A stretch of DNA of 64,000 nucleotides from CAYMPH01 sp964392365. Its GTDB lineage: Bacteria; Spirochaetota; UBA4802; UBA5550. The notes beneath the pieces are model-generated. The model was not told the origin of the DNA, did no database searches, and worked only from the letters and a program-made list of their open reading frames with translations. This document shows positions 16,174 through 25,090 of the stretch, piece by piece (the stretch's first letter is position 1; every line of letters starts with the position of its first letter). The position numbers and the translations under genes were made by a program. Location: NCBI GenBank assembly GCA_964392365.1, contig CAYMPH010000005.1, positions 207,423 to 271,422 of the forward strand, given 5' to 3'.

Positions 16174-17973
16174 ATGACAATGGATACTGTTCCACGCGTA
16201 TTCATGAATTCAGTTAACCTTTACGGCGACCGCGTTGCTTTGCGTCATAAGGAATTTGGAATATGGCGTGATATATCATGGAATGATTATTACAAAAATT
16301 CAAGGTATATAGCCCAGGCGCTGATCAGCATGGGGCTTAAGAAGGGTGACCGGGTTGCCATTATAGGAGACAACTGTCCTGAATGGGTCTTTGCAAACAT
16401 GGGTGTGCTCCTGGCCGGAGGTGCAACTGTTGGAGTTTATGCAACAAATGCCTGGGACCAGTGCCAATATGTGATAAATCATTCCGATTCAAAATTTTTC
16501 TTTATGGAAAACGAGGAGCAGCTTGACAAATGGCTGCAGTTCAAAGACAACGCGCCTCTTCTGGAAAAAGCTATTGTATGGGATCTGAAAGGCCTGCGCG
16601 GTTTCAAAGATCCTAAGCTCATGACATTTGATGAAGTCCTTGAAATCGGTAAAAAGCTGGACAGCGAAAATTCCAGACTCATTCCGGAAAGTATTGATTC
16701 AATTACTCCCCAGGATAATGCCCTGTTTATTTATACTTCCGGAACAACAGGAAGGCCTAAGGGAGCTATACTGACTCACAAAAACGCTGTTTGGATAGGC
16801 GAAGCCATGGCGTTAAATAATAATATCAATGACAAAGAAGAAGTGCTGTCTTTTCTCCCACTGTGCCACATTTTCGAACATATGATGACAGTTTTTGTAC
16901 ACGTGCGTCATGGTTATACTGTTAATTTTGTTGAGAATCTGGATACCATCACTGATAATATGAGGGAGATATCCCCCACTATTGGATATGCAGTCCCCCG
17001 AATATGGGAAAAGTATTATTCCTCGGTAGTTATTAAAATGTCCGATGCGACTCTTCTTAAACGAATTTTTTTCAAGACAGCAATGTCAATCGGGACAAGA
17101 TATATCAACCTTCTGGAAGAGCGCAGACCAATACCTGTATATATTTCAATTCTTTACAGTTTATTATATTTTGCAGTATTCAGAAAACTCAGGGAACGGC
17201 TGGGATTTGAGCGCATGCGTCTTGCATATTCCGGAGCAGCCCCGATCTCACCCGGTGTTCTTACTTTTTTCAACATCATAGGAGTACGTCTCCTGGAAGG
17301 TTACGGACAGACTGAAGGAACAGGAGTCACTGCTGTGAACATTCCTGAAAACGCGAAAATCGGGACAGTGGGACCACCGCTAAATGGAGTTGAAGTACGG
17401 ATCGGTGATGATGGGGAAATTCTGGTGCGTTCTCCGGGTGTATTCAGCGGGTATTACAAGGACCCGGAAACAACTGCAACAACTCTGAGGGACGGATGGC
17501 TCCACTCCGGCGACGTGGGCATGCTTGATGATGACGGCCGTGTCATAATAACAGGCAGGCTGAAGGATATTATAATTAATGCAAGCGGCAAAAATATTAC
17601 ACCTCAGTACATTGAAGGCAAGCTTGTATTCAGCCCATACATCAATGATGCCATAGTTATCGGCGACAGGCGAAGCTATATTACTGCAATTATTGTTCTC
17701 GATGAGGACAACGTGGTAAAATATGCGCAGGATAATAAAATACAGTACAGCTACTACAGCGATCTGGCAAAAAATTCCGCGATTAATAATCTCATTCAGC
17801 AGGAGATTGACAAAGCCAACAGCGAGCTATCACGAGTTGAACAGATCAAAAAATTTGCCATTCTGCCGCATAAACTTTATGAAGAAGAGGGCGATGTGAC
17901 GCCTACGATGAAAGTGAAACGGAAATTTATAAATGAAAAGTACAAAGACCTTATAAATGAAATGTACCGCTGA
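16174..17973 (+). CDS. Long-chain acyl-CoA synthetase (AMP-forming)
   Basis: 599 residues of the FAA1/FadD15 type. Activates a fatty or other carboxylic acid with ATP and CoA. P-loop motif YTSGTTGRPKGAILTHKN (about 190-207), GYGQTEGTG, the DGWLHSGDVG motif, and GRLKDIIINASGKNI near residue 460. It lies inside a liv-type transporter operon between livF and the binding-protein gene, with GGGGGGA before the ATG. This arrangement is known in other anaerobes and suggests that the imported substrate, or a product of it, is a carboxylate to be thioesterified. Exact chain length cannot be told. Confidence 0.88.
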   Translation: MTMDTVPRVFMNSVNLYGDRVALRHKEFGIWRDISWNDYYKNSRYIAQALISMGLKKGDRVAIIGDNCPEWVFANMGVLLAGGATVGVYATNAWDQCQYVINHSDSKFFFMENEEQLDKWLQFKDNAPLLEKAIVWDLKGLRGFKDPKLMTFDEVLEIGKKLDSENSRLIPESIDSITPQDNALFIYTSGTTGRPKGAILTHKNAVWIGEAMALNNNINDKEEVLSFLPLCHIFEHMMTVFVHVRHGYTVNFVENLDTITDNMREISPTIGYAVPRIWEKYYSSVVIKMSDATLLKRIFFKTAMSIGTRYINLLEERRPIPVYISILYSLLYFAVFRKLRERLGFERMRLAYSGAAPISPGVLTFFNIIGVRLLEGYGQTEGTGVTAVNIPENAKIGTVGPPLNGVEVRIGDDGEILVRSPGVFSGYYKDPETTATTLRDGWLHSGDVGMLDDDGRVIITGRLKDIIINASGKNITPQYIEGKLVFSPYINDAIVIGDRRSYITAIIVLDEDNVVKYAQDNKIQYSYYSDLAKNSAINNLIQQEIDKANSELSRVEQIKKFAILPHKLYEEEGDVTPTMKVKRKFINEKYKDLINEMYR

Positions 17974-18090
17974 CTTGATCTGTTTCAATGCAGCATACAT
18001 TATATATTTTTTATTAGTATTCTTTCAGTTTTAGCTCAAAATCTTTTATCGCTTTAGTATGCGCATAATTTAATTTAAGGAGGCTTATTG

Positions 18091-19302
18091 ATGACTAAAA
18101 GACTTTTTATTATCTTTGTATCTGTTATTTTTATTGCTGCAGCTTTTAGCGGATGCAAGAAAGCTAAACCGGGCATTACGGATACTGAGATAAAAATCGC
18201 GCAGTGGGGACCGCAGACAGGACCGGCAGCACTCTGGGGTGCAGTCGGCCGTGGAACGGAATGTTATTTTAAAATGATTAATGACGAAGGCGGAATTAAC
18301 GGCAGGAAAATAGTTTATTTTCTCAGAGACGATGCATATCAGCCTGCACAGACAAAGGCTGAAGTCAAGAAACTCGTTGAAGGTGAAGGTGTATTTGCTT
18401 TTGTTGGCGGAGTAGGATCATCACCCGGCATGGCAGTCAAAAAATACCTTGCTGACAACGGGATACCATGGACTTCCCCGTCTGCAGGATCATCAAACTG
18501 GTGCTATCCTACAAGCAAGTATCTGTTCGGATCATATCCGCTATACAGCCATGAAGCAGCTGCAATGGTTGACTATGCAGTAAATACATTAAAAAAAACC
18601 AAGATTGCAATATTTTATCAGAACGACGATTACGGCAAACTTGGTCTGCACGGAGCTGAATATGCCCTGAAAAAGCACAACCTGAAACTGGTGGAAAAAG
18701 TATCTTCAGAAGTTGCAGATACCGACCTGAGTTCCCAGGGTCTTAAATTAAAAACCTCCGGTGCAGAAGTTGTTCTTCTTTTTGTACTTCCGAAACATGG
18801 AGCTATTATTGTAGGTACAGCTGCCAAGATAGGATTCAAACCTCAGTTCATGGCAAGCAGTACGCTCAGCGACAATCCGATTATGTTCAAGATTACCAAA
18901 GGGCTATGGAAGGACGTAATAGTTGCACGCTTCTATGCAAACCCTATGTCAAATCACCCTCTTATGGTAAAATACCGCGCTGCGCAGAAAAAATACGCAC
19001 CTAACGAGCGCTGGGGAACATTCTTTCTGGCAGGCTTCCTCTTTGCTGAGCCGATGGTTGAAGCTCTCAGGAGAAGCGGCAAAGAGCTGACACAGGAAAA
19101 TTTCATCAAGGCCATGGAATCGATAAAAGATTTTCAGGGAACCGGAGGAAAGGTTACTTTCGGGCCTGATCAGCATCAGGGGACTAATGCTGTTTATCTT
19201 GCCAGAAGTGTTACTGATGACTATACCGGAGACATTGATCTCACAGACTGGTACACACCTGATATCGATATGAAAGAATTACTGAAGATGGAAGGCAGAT
19301 AA
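18091..19302 (+). CDS. ABC transporter substrate-binding lipoprotein (LivJ/LivK-like)
   Basis: 403 residues. Lipoprotein signal peptide with lipobox FSGC (Cys about 22), then a type I periplasmic-binding fold (Peripla_BP_6): ITDTEIKIAQWGPQTGPAALWG, the YFKMINDEGGINGRKI motif, and a two-lobe layout through to about residue 390. It captures the substrate for LivHMGF outside the inner membrane. AAGGAGG sits 7 bases before the ATG at 18091, favouring it over the TTG at 18088. The family includes receptors for aliphatic amides, aromatic acids and branched-chain amino acids, so the ligand is uncertain. Confidence 0.9.
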   Translation: MTKRLFIIFVSVIFIAAAFSGCKKAKPGITDTEIKIAQWGPQTGPAALWGAVGRGTECYFKMINDEGGINGRKIVYFLRDDAYQPAQTKAEVKKLVEGEGVFAFVGGVGSSPGMAVKKYLADNGIPWTSPSAGSSNWCYPTSKYLFGSYPLYSHEAAAMVDYAVNTLKKTKIAIFYQNDDYGKLGLHGAEYALKKHNLKLVEKVSSEVADTDLSSQGLKLKTSGAEVVLLFVLPKHGAIIVGTAAKIGFKPQFMASSTLSDNPIMFKITKGLWKDVIVARFYANPMSNHPLMVKYRAAQKKYAPNERWGTFFLAGFLFAEPMVEALRRSGKELTQENFIKAMESIKDFQGTGGKVTFGPDQHQGTNAVYLARSVTDDYTGDIDLTDWYTPDIDMKELLKMEGR

Positions 19303-19368
19303 TTATCAGCCGTATGTTAAAGCATATAATGACTTTAGTTTAGAATAATTTATCAAAGGGAAGAGCCT

Positions 19369-20457
19369 ATGGACATGAAACGCGATTATTATGAAGATAT
19401 TCAGCTTCTGGACAGTAAAACAAAAATCTTCTGGCTTTCATTAATGATTATTGTCCTTGCAGCTCTTCCCTTTATTGTACCGGGCTATTTAATAAGTGAT
19501 CTTAATTATTATGCTATAAATATTATTGTAGCAATCGGATTAAATATTCTTGTTGGATTCACAGGTCAGATATCCCTGGGACATGCAGGTTTTTTTGCTA
19601 TTGGAGCATATGCAACAGCTTTGCTTTTAAAATGGATTCCCATCATACCCTTCCCGATTGTTTTAATTATCGCAGCTCTTATTGCGGCTGTCTTCGGTTT
19701 CATTCTCGGGCTCCCCTCTCTCAAACTGGAGGGACCTTATCTGGCAATAGCCACGCTGGGTTTCGGTATGGCTATAATTCAGATTCTGGGCCGCTTTCAG
19801 ATTTTTGGCGGAAGAATGGGTTTTAATGTTCCGGAAGTAACTTTCATCTCGGGATTCCTCGCTGAAACAGGACTTTTTACAAAAAATGCCGGCCGTGATG
19901 TAAACCTTTATTTTATCATTATACCTGTCATGGTTTTCATGACGATAATGGCGCGCAACATTTCCAAAACGCGGGTGGGACGCGCATTCATTGCCATACG
20001 TGATGATGATATAGCTGCTGAAACCATGGGAATAAATCTTACATTCTACAAGACCATGTCCTTTGCAGTGAGCGCATTTTACGCAGGCATTGCAGGGGGT
20101 CTATACTCCATGTGGATCGGATTTATCAGCCCTGATTCATTTGATTTCATACTCTCAATACTTTTTCTTGCAATGGTGGTGGTTGGAGGCATCGGCTCCA
20201 TTCCCGGTCCGATCTTCGGAGCTATTGTTGTTGTTTTTTTAAATACTAACCTGAAAAAAGAAGCTATTTCCGACATCCCCTTCTTCGGACCGCTTCTGGT
20301 CGATTTCAGCAAATCATTTATGGACATGACAGGACTGGGCGGAGTAAGCTTTATTATTTTCGGACTGATACTCATGCTCATAGTTATAATTGAACCGCTG
20401 GGTATTTACGGTTTCTGGATCAGAATTAAAAAATACTGGAAAACCTGGCCATTTTAA
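19369..20457 (+). CDS. livM: Branched-chain amino acid ABC transporter permease LivM
   Basis: 362 residues with about ten hydrophobic segments. LivM signatures NIIVAIGLNILVGFTGQISLGHAGFFAIGAYATA and AIRDDDIAAETMGI are plain (the latter is the cytoplasmic coupling loop). Forms the membrane channel with LivH. AAGGGAAG ribosome-binding site; the gene follows the binding protein by 66 bases and precedes livH by 17. Confidence 0.92.
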   Translation: MDMKRDYYEDIQLLDSKTKIFWLSLMIIVLAALPFIVPGYLISDLNYYAINIIVAIGLNILVGFTGQISLGHAGFFAIGAYATALLLKWIPIIPFPIVLIIAALIAAVFGFILGLPSLKLEGPYLAIATLGFGMAIIQILGRFQIFGGRMGFNVPEVTFISGFLAETGLFTKNAGRDVNLYFIIIPVMVFMTIMARNISKTRVGRAFIAIRDDDIAAETMGINLTFYKTMSFAVSAFYAGIAGGLYSMWIGFISPDSFDFILSILFLAMVVVGGIGSIPGPIFGAIVVVFLNTNLKKEAISDIPFFGPLLVDFSKSFMDMTGLGGVSFIIFGLILMLIVIIEPLGIYGFWIRIKKYWKTWPF

Positions 20458-20474
20458 GGGAATAAGGAGAAACT

Positions 20475-21371
20475 ATGATTGCTCTACAACTGCTATTTGA
20501 CGGCATTTCAATCGGGTCTCTTTATGCGCTTATTGCGCTGGCCATGGTAATCATATATAAAACATCTGAAGTGCCGAATTTCGCACAGGGAAACATGGGC
20601 ATGATCTCGACCTTCGTAGCCTATTATCTTATGGAAAAATACGGATTCAAATTCCCTGTATCATTTCTGGGTGCACTTGCCTTTTCAATAATAATTGCAG
20701 TAATATTTGAATTTGTTTTTCTGCGAAGAGCTAAAGAACCGAATGTACTCAATCTGATTCTTATTACACTCGGATTTGAAAGAATGCTTTACGGAATAGC
20801 AGGATGGAAATTTGGAGCAGAACAGAAACTTTTCCCTTCATCATTTGATCCGATCCCGATATCGCGCGACGGTGTGTTTAACGCAGGCGGTGTGTCCATG
20901 GGCCACGTGGGTATCATTATGATAATAACGAGCAGTTTTCTAATCATATCCCTGTTCTTATTTTTTAAATATACAAATCTCGGAATAGCAATGAAAGCAA
21001 CTCAGCAGAACCAGCTCGCTGCCAGAATCAACGGAATCCGCACAAACCGCATCATGTCTGTAACATGGGCGCTGAGCTCAGTGGTTGGAGCCATTGCAGC
21101 AATGCTTCTGGTTCCCGGAACTGCAACCGGCCTTGACGCAAACCTTATGCTTGCTTCGCTGTTAAAGGGTTTTGCAGCAGCTGTACTGGGAGGCATGACA
21201 AGCCTCATAGGTTCCATAGGCGGCGGTTTAATTCTCGGTATAATCGAGAAATTCTTCGGTTTCTATGTGTCATCAGAGTTCGAAACTGTGGTTTCATTTG
21301 CAATCATTGTAATTATCCTGTGGTTCAAACCCAGCGGACTTTTTGAAAAACATTATAAACGGAAAGTTTAA
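20475..21371 (+). CDS. livH: Branched-chain amino acid ABC transporter permease LivH
   Basis: 298 residues, seven to eight membrane segments. Typical LivH opening LLFDGISIGSLYALIALAMVIIYKTSEVPNFAQG and coupling loop AMKATQQNQLAARINGI. Partner of LivM. AAGGAG ribosome-binding site. Last gene of the operon; a hairpin follows at 21437. The order livG-livF-synthetase-binding protein-livM-livH is the reverse of the enterobacterial order. Confidence 0.92.
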   Translation: MIALQLLFDGISIGSLYALIALAMVIIYKTSEVPNFAQGNMGMISTFVAYYLMEKYGFKFPVSFLGALAFSIIIAVIFEFVFLRRAKEPNVLNLILITLGFERMLYGIAGWKFGAEQKLFPSSFDPIPISRDGVFNAGGVSMGHVGIIMIITSSFLIISLFLFFKYTNLGIAMKATQQNQLAARINGIRTNRIMSVTWALSSVVGAIAAMLLVPGTATGLDANLMLASLLKGFAAAVLGGMTSLIGSIGGGLILGIIEKFFGFYVSSEFETVVSFAIIVIILWFKPSGLFEKHYKRKV

Positions 21372-21436
21372 ATTCAGGATATATCGATAAAATCAGGTTT
21401 ATAATAATTCCCGTTTCATCGAATTTCAATCTTCAG

Positions 21437-21459
21437 CGATAAATGTTCAGTATTTATCG
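21437..21459. terminator. Hairpin after livH (possible weak terminator)
   Basis: CGATAAAT and ATTTATCG are perfect 8-bp arms around a 7-base loop, 65 bases past the livH stop. Only a short T-run follows, so it may act as an RNA-stability hairpin. The rest of the 294-base gap before the symporter shows no ORF and no glycine-riboswitch core. Confidence 0.35.
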
Positions 21460-21665
21460 TTTCTGTTAAAAAGCGGACTCACTTTTATTGCTGCAATTTC
21501 ATATCTTTTCTATTTTACATTGATTAAAAATCAAAAAAACAACACTTTCTGTCAGCCTATATGCTGCCAAGAATTATAGTTGATTTAGCAAATGATAAAC
21601 TATAGTTTGTCTCTGCAGCATTTATGTGCTTGCTTATAACTCATTAGAAAACAGGAAGGACCACT

Positions 21666-23045
21666 ATGGATGCCATTCACGAATTTATAAAATTTTTAAA
21701 CGGGTATCTATGGGGCCCTCCAATGCTGATCCTTCTTTTCGGTACACACATTTTCCTGACAATACGCCTGCATGGAATACAGAGATTTACTTTCCTTGCA
21801 ATTAAACTTTCATTGCAGAAAGACGACAGCGGTCATGGAGATGTAAGCCATTTCGGTTCGCTCACAACAGCGCTCGCAGCTACAATCGGAACCGGCAACA
21901 TAGTCGGAGTGGCAACTGCTGTTGCTCTCGGCGGTCCGGGAGCTGTTCTCTGGTGCTGGCTTACAGGAGTTTTCGGAATTGCTACAAAATACGGCGAGGC
22001 TCTGCTTGCAGTAAAATACAGGGTTAAAACTGAAGATGGAACAATGCTCGGCGGACCAATGTATGCAATAGAAAGAGGTCTCGGCCAGAAATGGCTTGCT
22101 GTAATATTCTGCATTTTTACCGGATTTGCAGCCTTTGGAATCGGCAACATGGTGCAGGCTAATTCAATTGCTGTTATGGTTAATGAAACATTTTCAATAT
22201 CACCCTGGATAACCGGCGGAATTATGACTGTTCTTACAGCAATTGTTATTCTCGGAGGAATAACATCCATTGCGCGGGTTTGCGAAATTCTCGTACCGTT
22301 TATGGCGATCTTCTATGTAGCCGGATGTGCAATTATATTATTTTTTAACCGCGAATTTTTATCACAGACATTTTCTCTTATTTTTTCTTCTGCTTTCACA
22401 ACTACAGCTGCAGGCGGCGGATTTATAGGATCAACAATAATGACTGCAGCGCGTTTCGGAATAGCAAGAGGACTTTTCTCAAATGAATCCGGTCTTGGAT
22501 CAGCGCCTATAGTTGCAGCTGCTGCTAAAACAAGAAATCCTGTCCGTCAGGCGCTTGTTGCATCAACCGGAACATTCTGGGACACAGTTGTTGTATGCGC
22601 AATGACAGGCCTTGTTCTGGTCAGCACTGTTATCAGCCATCCGGAAATATCCGCAGGACGAAATGGCGCAGCTCTTACAAATGCAGCTTTTTCAATGATA
22701 CCGATAATCGGTCCTATAGTACTTACAGTTGGACTTTTAACATTCGTTTTCTCAACAATTCTCGGGTGGTCATATTACGGTGAACGTGCAGTAGAATATC
22801 TGTTTGGAAAAATTTCCATTAAACCATACCGTGTTGCCTGGGTATTTGCTGTTATGGCAGGTTCTGTAATCTCTCTGCCTCTTGTATGGGACCTTGCTGA
22901 TGCAATGAACGCCCTAATGGCCATACCGAATATTATATCACTGCTTCTGCTCAATGGAGTAATAGTTTATGAAACCAGAAAATATCTCTGGGACGATAAT
23001 CTCCATCTGATGATGGAACATGATGATGTAATTAACGATAAATAG
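21666..23045 (+). CDS. Sodium:alanine/glycine symporter, AGCS family
   Basis: 459 residues with about ten membrane segments. AGCS signatures: GSLTTALAATIGTGNIVGVATAVALGGPGAVLWCW, YGEALLAVKYR, GGGFIGSTIMTAARFGIARGLFSNESGLGSAPI (the conserved ..NEAGxGSAPIAHA-like segment) and WSYYGERAVEYLFG. Imports alanine or glycine with sodium across the inner membrane. CAGGAAGGA precedes the ATG. Probably its own transcript, 294 bases from livH. Confidence 0.92.
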   Translation: MDAIHEFIKFLNGYLWGPPMLILLFGTHIFLTIRLHGIQRFTFLAIKLSLQKDDSGHGDVSHFGSLTTALAATIGTGNIVGVATAVALGGPGAVLWCWLTGVFGIATKYGEALLAVKYRVKTEDGTMLGGPMYAIERGLGQKWLAVIFCIFTGFAAFGIGNMVQANSIAVMVNETFSISPWITGGIMTVLTAIVILGGITSIARVCEILVPFMAIFYVAGCAIILFFNREFLSQTFSLIFSSAFTTTAAGGGFIGSTIMTAARFGIARGLFSNESGLGSAPIVAAAAKTRNPVRQALVASTGTFWDTVVVCAMTGLVLVSTVISHPEISAGRNGAALTNAAFSMIPIIGPIVLTVGLLTFVFSTILGWSYYGERAVEYLFGKISIKPYRVAWVFAVMAGSVISLPLVWDLADAMNALMAIPNIISLLLLNGVIVYETRKYLWDDNLHLMMEHDDVINDK

Positions 23046-23129
23046 AATTTATTGAATAAATATTTTAATACTTTACACATGGATCCAATACACAAATTAT
23101 TATTTTAAAAATTTATCAATATAAAAATA

Positions 23130-23289
23130 GCAGTTAACGATTGAATTAGTTCTTTGCCATTCCAGCTGGAGCGATAGCGGAATGCCGGAATCTCATAGGG
23201 AATGTTATATATGAGATTCCGGTATTTGCACGAATTGAAGCTGCAAAACCGGAATGACAGAAAATGATTTAATCAAATCGTTAACCGCC
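23130..23289. mobile_element. MITE-like foldback element
   Basis: About 160 bases bounded by near-identical inverted ends GC(A/G)GTTAACGATT, with similarity extending about 38 bases inward on both sides. Inside is a perfect 12-bp stem (CCGGAATCTCAT/ATGAGATTCCGG). No ORF. The inner end GGAATGACAGAAA is shared with the element before leuB. Looks like a non-autonomous repeat that folds back on itself. It ends 14 bases before the ATG of the small gene at 23304, so it supplies that gene's upstream region. Confidence 0.55.
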
Positions 23290-23303
23290 ATAGAAAGGAT
23301 ACA

Positions 23304-23501
23304 ATGAACGGAATTAAAGAAATAAAGCTTTTTGATATGAATACACTCGAGTCCTGCGGCTCAATTATTAACGAGGGAAACCAGTGGCATTACGAGGATG
23401 TAAAAGATACTCATATGGTCGATATTACTCAAGGCATGCCGCTCAAGGCGCTTTTAAATATTCTTTCAAGCTTCGGACTTGTTTACGATATTGTGGAATA
23501 A
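23304..23501 (+). CDS. Small hypothetical protein (65 residues)
   Basis: Unrecognised. AAAGGA lies about 8 bases before the ATG. The sequence is acidic and mixed (IKEIKLFDMNTLESCGSI..), with a hydrophobic C-terminal helix (MPLKALLNILSSFGLVYDIVE); no signal peptide or known motif, one Cys. It stands alone, 25 bases from the convergent flavodoxin-like gene and just after the foldback element. Composition matches the neighbourhood, which supports it being real. Confidence 0.55.
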   Translation: MNGIKEIKLFDMNTLESCGSIINEGNQWHYEDVKDTHMVDITQGMPLKALLNILSSFGLVYDIVE

Positions 23502-23526
23502 ATTTACAAGAGAGTTGCAGCAATAT

Positions 23527-24885
23527 CTAATTTTTACTGCCATTTCGATGCTCAATTACAGCATCAGCAATAACTTTCTGATACGGCTTAATCATGCCCT
23601 GGATTAATCCGGGTAGAATTTTGCGCTGTATTTTTTTTGATTTCATCAGAAAACCGAAAAAATATCCCTGGATAATTGCTTTCTTCTGCAAATGAGGAAA
23701 ATTATATAACTTATTTTTTTTATAGAACTTGTGGTCCTCGCGCATCAAACCGCGCATTGTATAAATGAGGTCCCTGAAAACTCTCATGCCTCCAACTCCC
23801 TGGAAATTAACAGGCCTTTCTGGTTTTTGCTCCATAGCCCATGATGTTTTTTCAGCCATAGTTTTTATTCTTGTTTCAGCAATTTCCCAAATGCCCTCAT
23901 CAGTAATTATATCCAGCAGATAAACATGCCCCACCTCAGCTCTTGCTTCAATTATCTCTTTAATATTTGATTCTGCTGATAATTTCCCGGAAATCAGATA
24001 TCCTACAGGCCGGCCTGCTAAACTTATTCTATGCCCATTAGAAAACTGCCTGTCGTCAAATTTCTTCCAGACGCTCCTAAACCAGTGATATTCAAGTGCA
24101 CCAGCATAAATAATAGCATCGGAATTAATTACATATTTAACAAATGCTTCTCTGAAATCATCTTTAATCACGCACTCCCCTCTAATTGTGCAGTTCAGGC
24201 AGCTTAAGCATCCGGTCTTTAAGTCTATATTGTTTAAATTTAAAATCTGAATTTCAAAATTGGCGTGATCCTGATAAATTTGAATCATTTTTTTAAGATT
24301 AATATCAGACTCTCTACAATCTGTAATTATGCTTACAATTTTTTTTAACGGATTCTTTGTATTTAAAATGAGATTATTTTTATTATAAGATTTATAATGC
24401 TCAATCATCCATAAAATTTCTTTTAAAAAATCATTAAATCTTTTTACGCCATGCTTGTCCAGTAAATCCATCGCTCCTGCAAGATGTCCTGCAATATTAT
24501 TCATTCCCCAGTCTTCGCAAACCAGTTTTAAATAATTGTATGCTGTATGATCATAAAAATGGTGAGAAGTAGAAATCTGACTCGTAAATTTATTACGGAA
24601 TACTTTGTGTGATCCCCTTTCCTTTATGATTTCTATAAATCTCATGATCTGAAAAGGAACAAGAAAAGTGTACACAGGATAAACCCATAAAACAAAATCT
24701 GCTGATTCAACTTCACTGATTATGTTTCTATATAACTTTTCATCTTTTTCAATCTGCCGGATCAGCTTGCCGATATGAAAAGTAATAAAAACATTTCCTG
24801 ATTCAACGGATTCCCAGTATTTTACATACTGATAACTGACGCTGAACTCACCTTTTGGGCTTCCGTTAAGAACTACTATCTTCAT
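23527..24885 (-). CDS. Two-domain flavodoxin-like NAD(P)H oxidoreductase with Cys cluster
   Basis: 452 residues. Residues about 1-165 form a flavodoxin-like domain (VVLNGSPKGEFSVSYQ phosphate loop, VLWVYPVYTFLVP). A second flavodoxin-like domain starts near 180 and carries CLSCLNCTIRGEC, a CxxCxxCx5C arrangement close to that of iron-sulfur flavoproteins (normally a 4Fe-4S ligand set), followed by DAIIYAGALEYHWFRSVWKKFDDR. The C-terminal ~110 residues are basic and resemble a membrane- or lipid-associated helical tail (KSKKIQRKILPGL). Cytoplasmic electron carrier or quinone/nitro reductase; substrate unknown. Monocistronic by context. Confidence 0.75.
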   Translation of the reverse strand: MKIVVLNGSPKGEFSVSYQYVKYWESVESGNVFITFHIGKLIRQIEKDEKLYRNIISEVESADFVLWVYPVYTFLVPFQIMRFIEIIKERGSHKVFRNKFTSQISTSHHFYDHTAYNYLKLVCEDWGMNNIAGHLAGAMDLLDKHGVKRFNDFLKEILWMIEHYKSYNKNNLILNTKNPLKKIVSIITDCRESDINLKKMIQIYQDHANFEIQILNLNNIDLKTGCLSCLNCTIRGECVIKDDFREAFVKYVINSDAIIYAGALEYHWFRSVWKKFDDRQFSNGHRISLAGRPVGYLISGKLSAESNIKEIIEARAEVGHVYLLDIITDEGIWEIAETRIKTMAEKTSWAMEQKPERPVNFQGVGGMRVFRDLIYTMRGLMREDHKFYKKNKLYNFPHLQKKAIIQGYFFGFLMKSKKIQRKILPGLIQGMIKPYQKVIADAVIEHRNGSKN

Positions 24886-25090
24886 AAAAACTCCAATTTA
24901 ATTATCCGGATATTTTCCCCCGAATAAATTTTTGTCAAGCTTTTCAGGCGGTGTAAATATTACCCTGCTCTATTCTTGTAAATCTTATACATTTCTTAAT
25001 TAAAAAAAATAAATTAGTCTTGATTTTTTAAAGAATACTTTAATTATCACTAATAGACTCCGGTTTTTAAAAATTTCCGGGTAGAGAAAA

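Noticed and set aside
21372..21665. Glycine riboswitch before the AGCS symporter
   Set aside because: No conserved tandem aptamer core was seen; only one simple hairpin.
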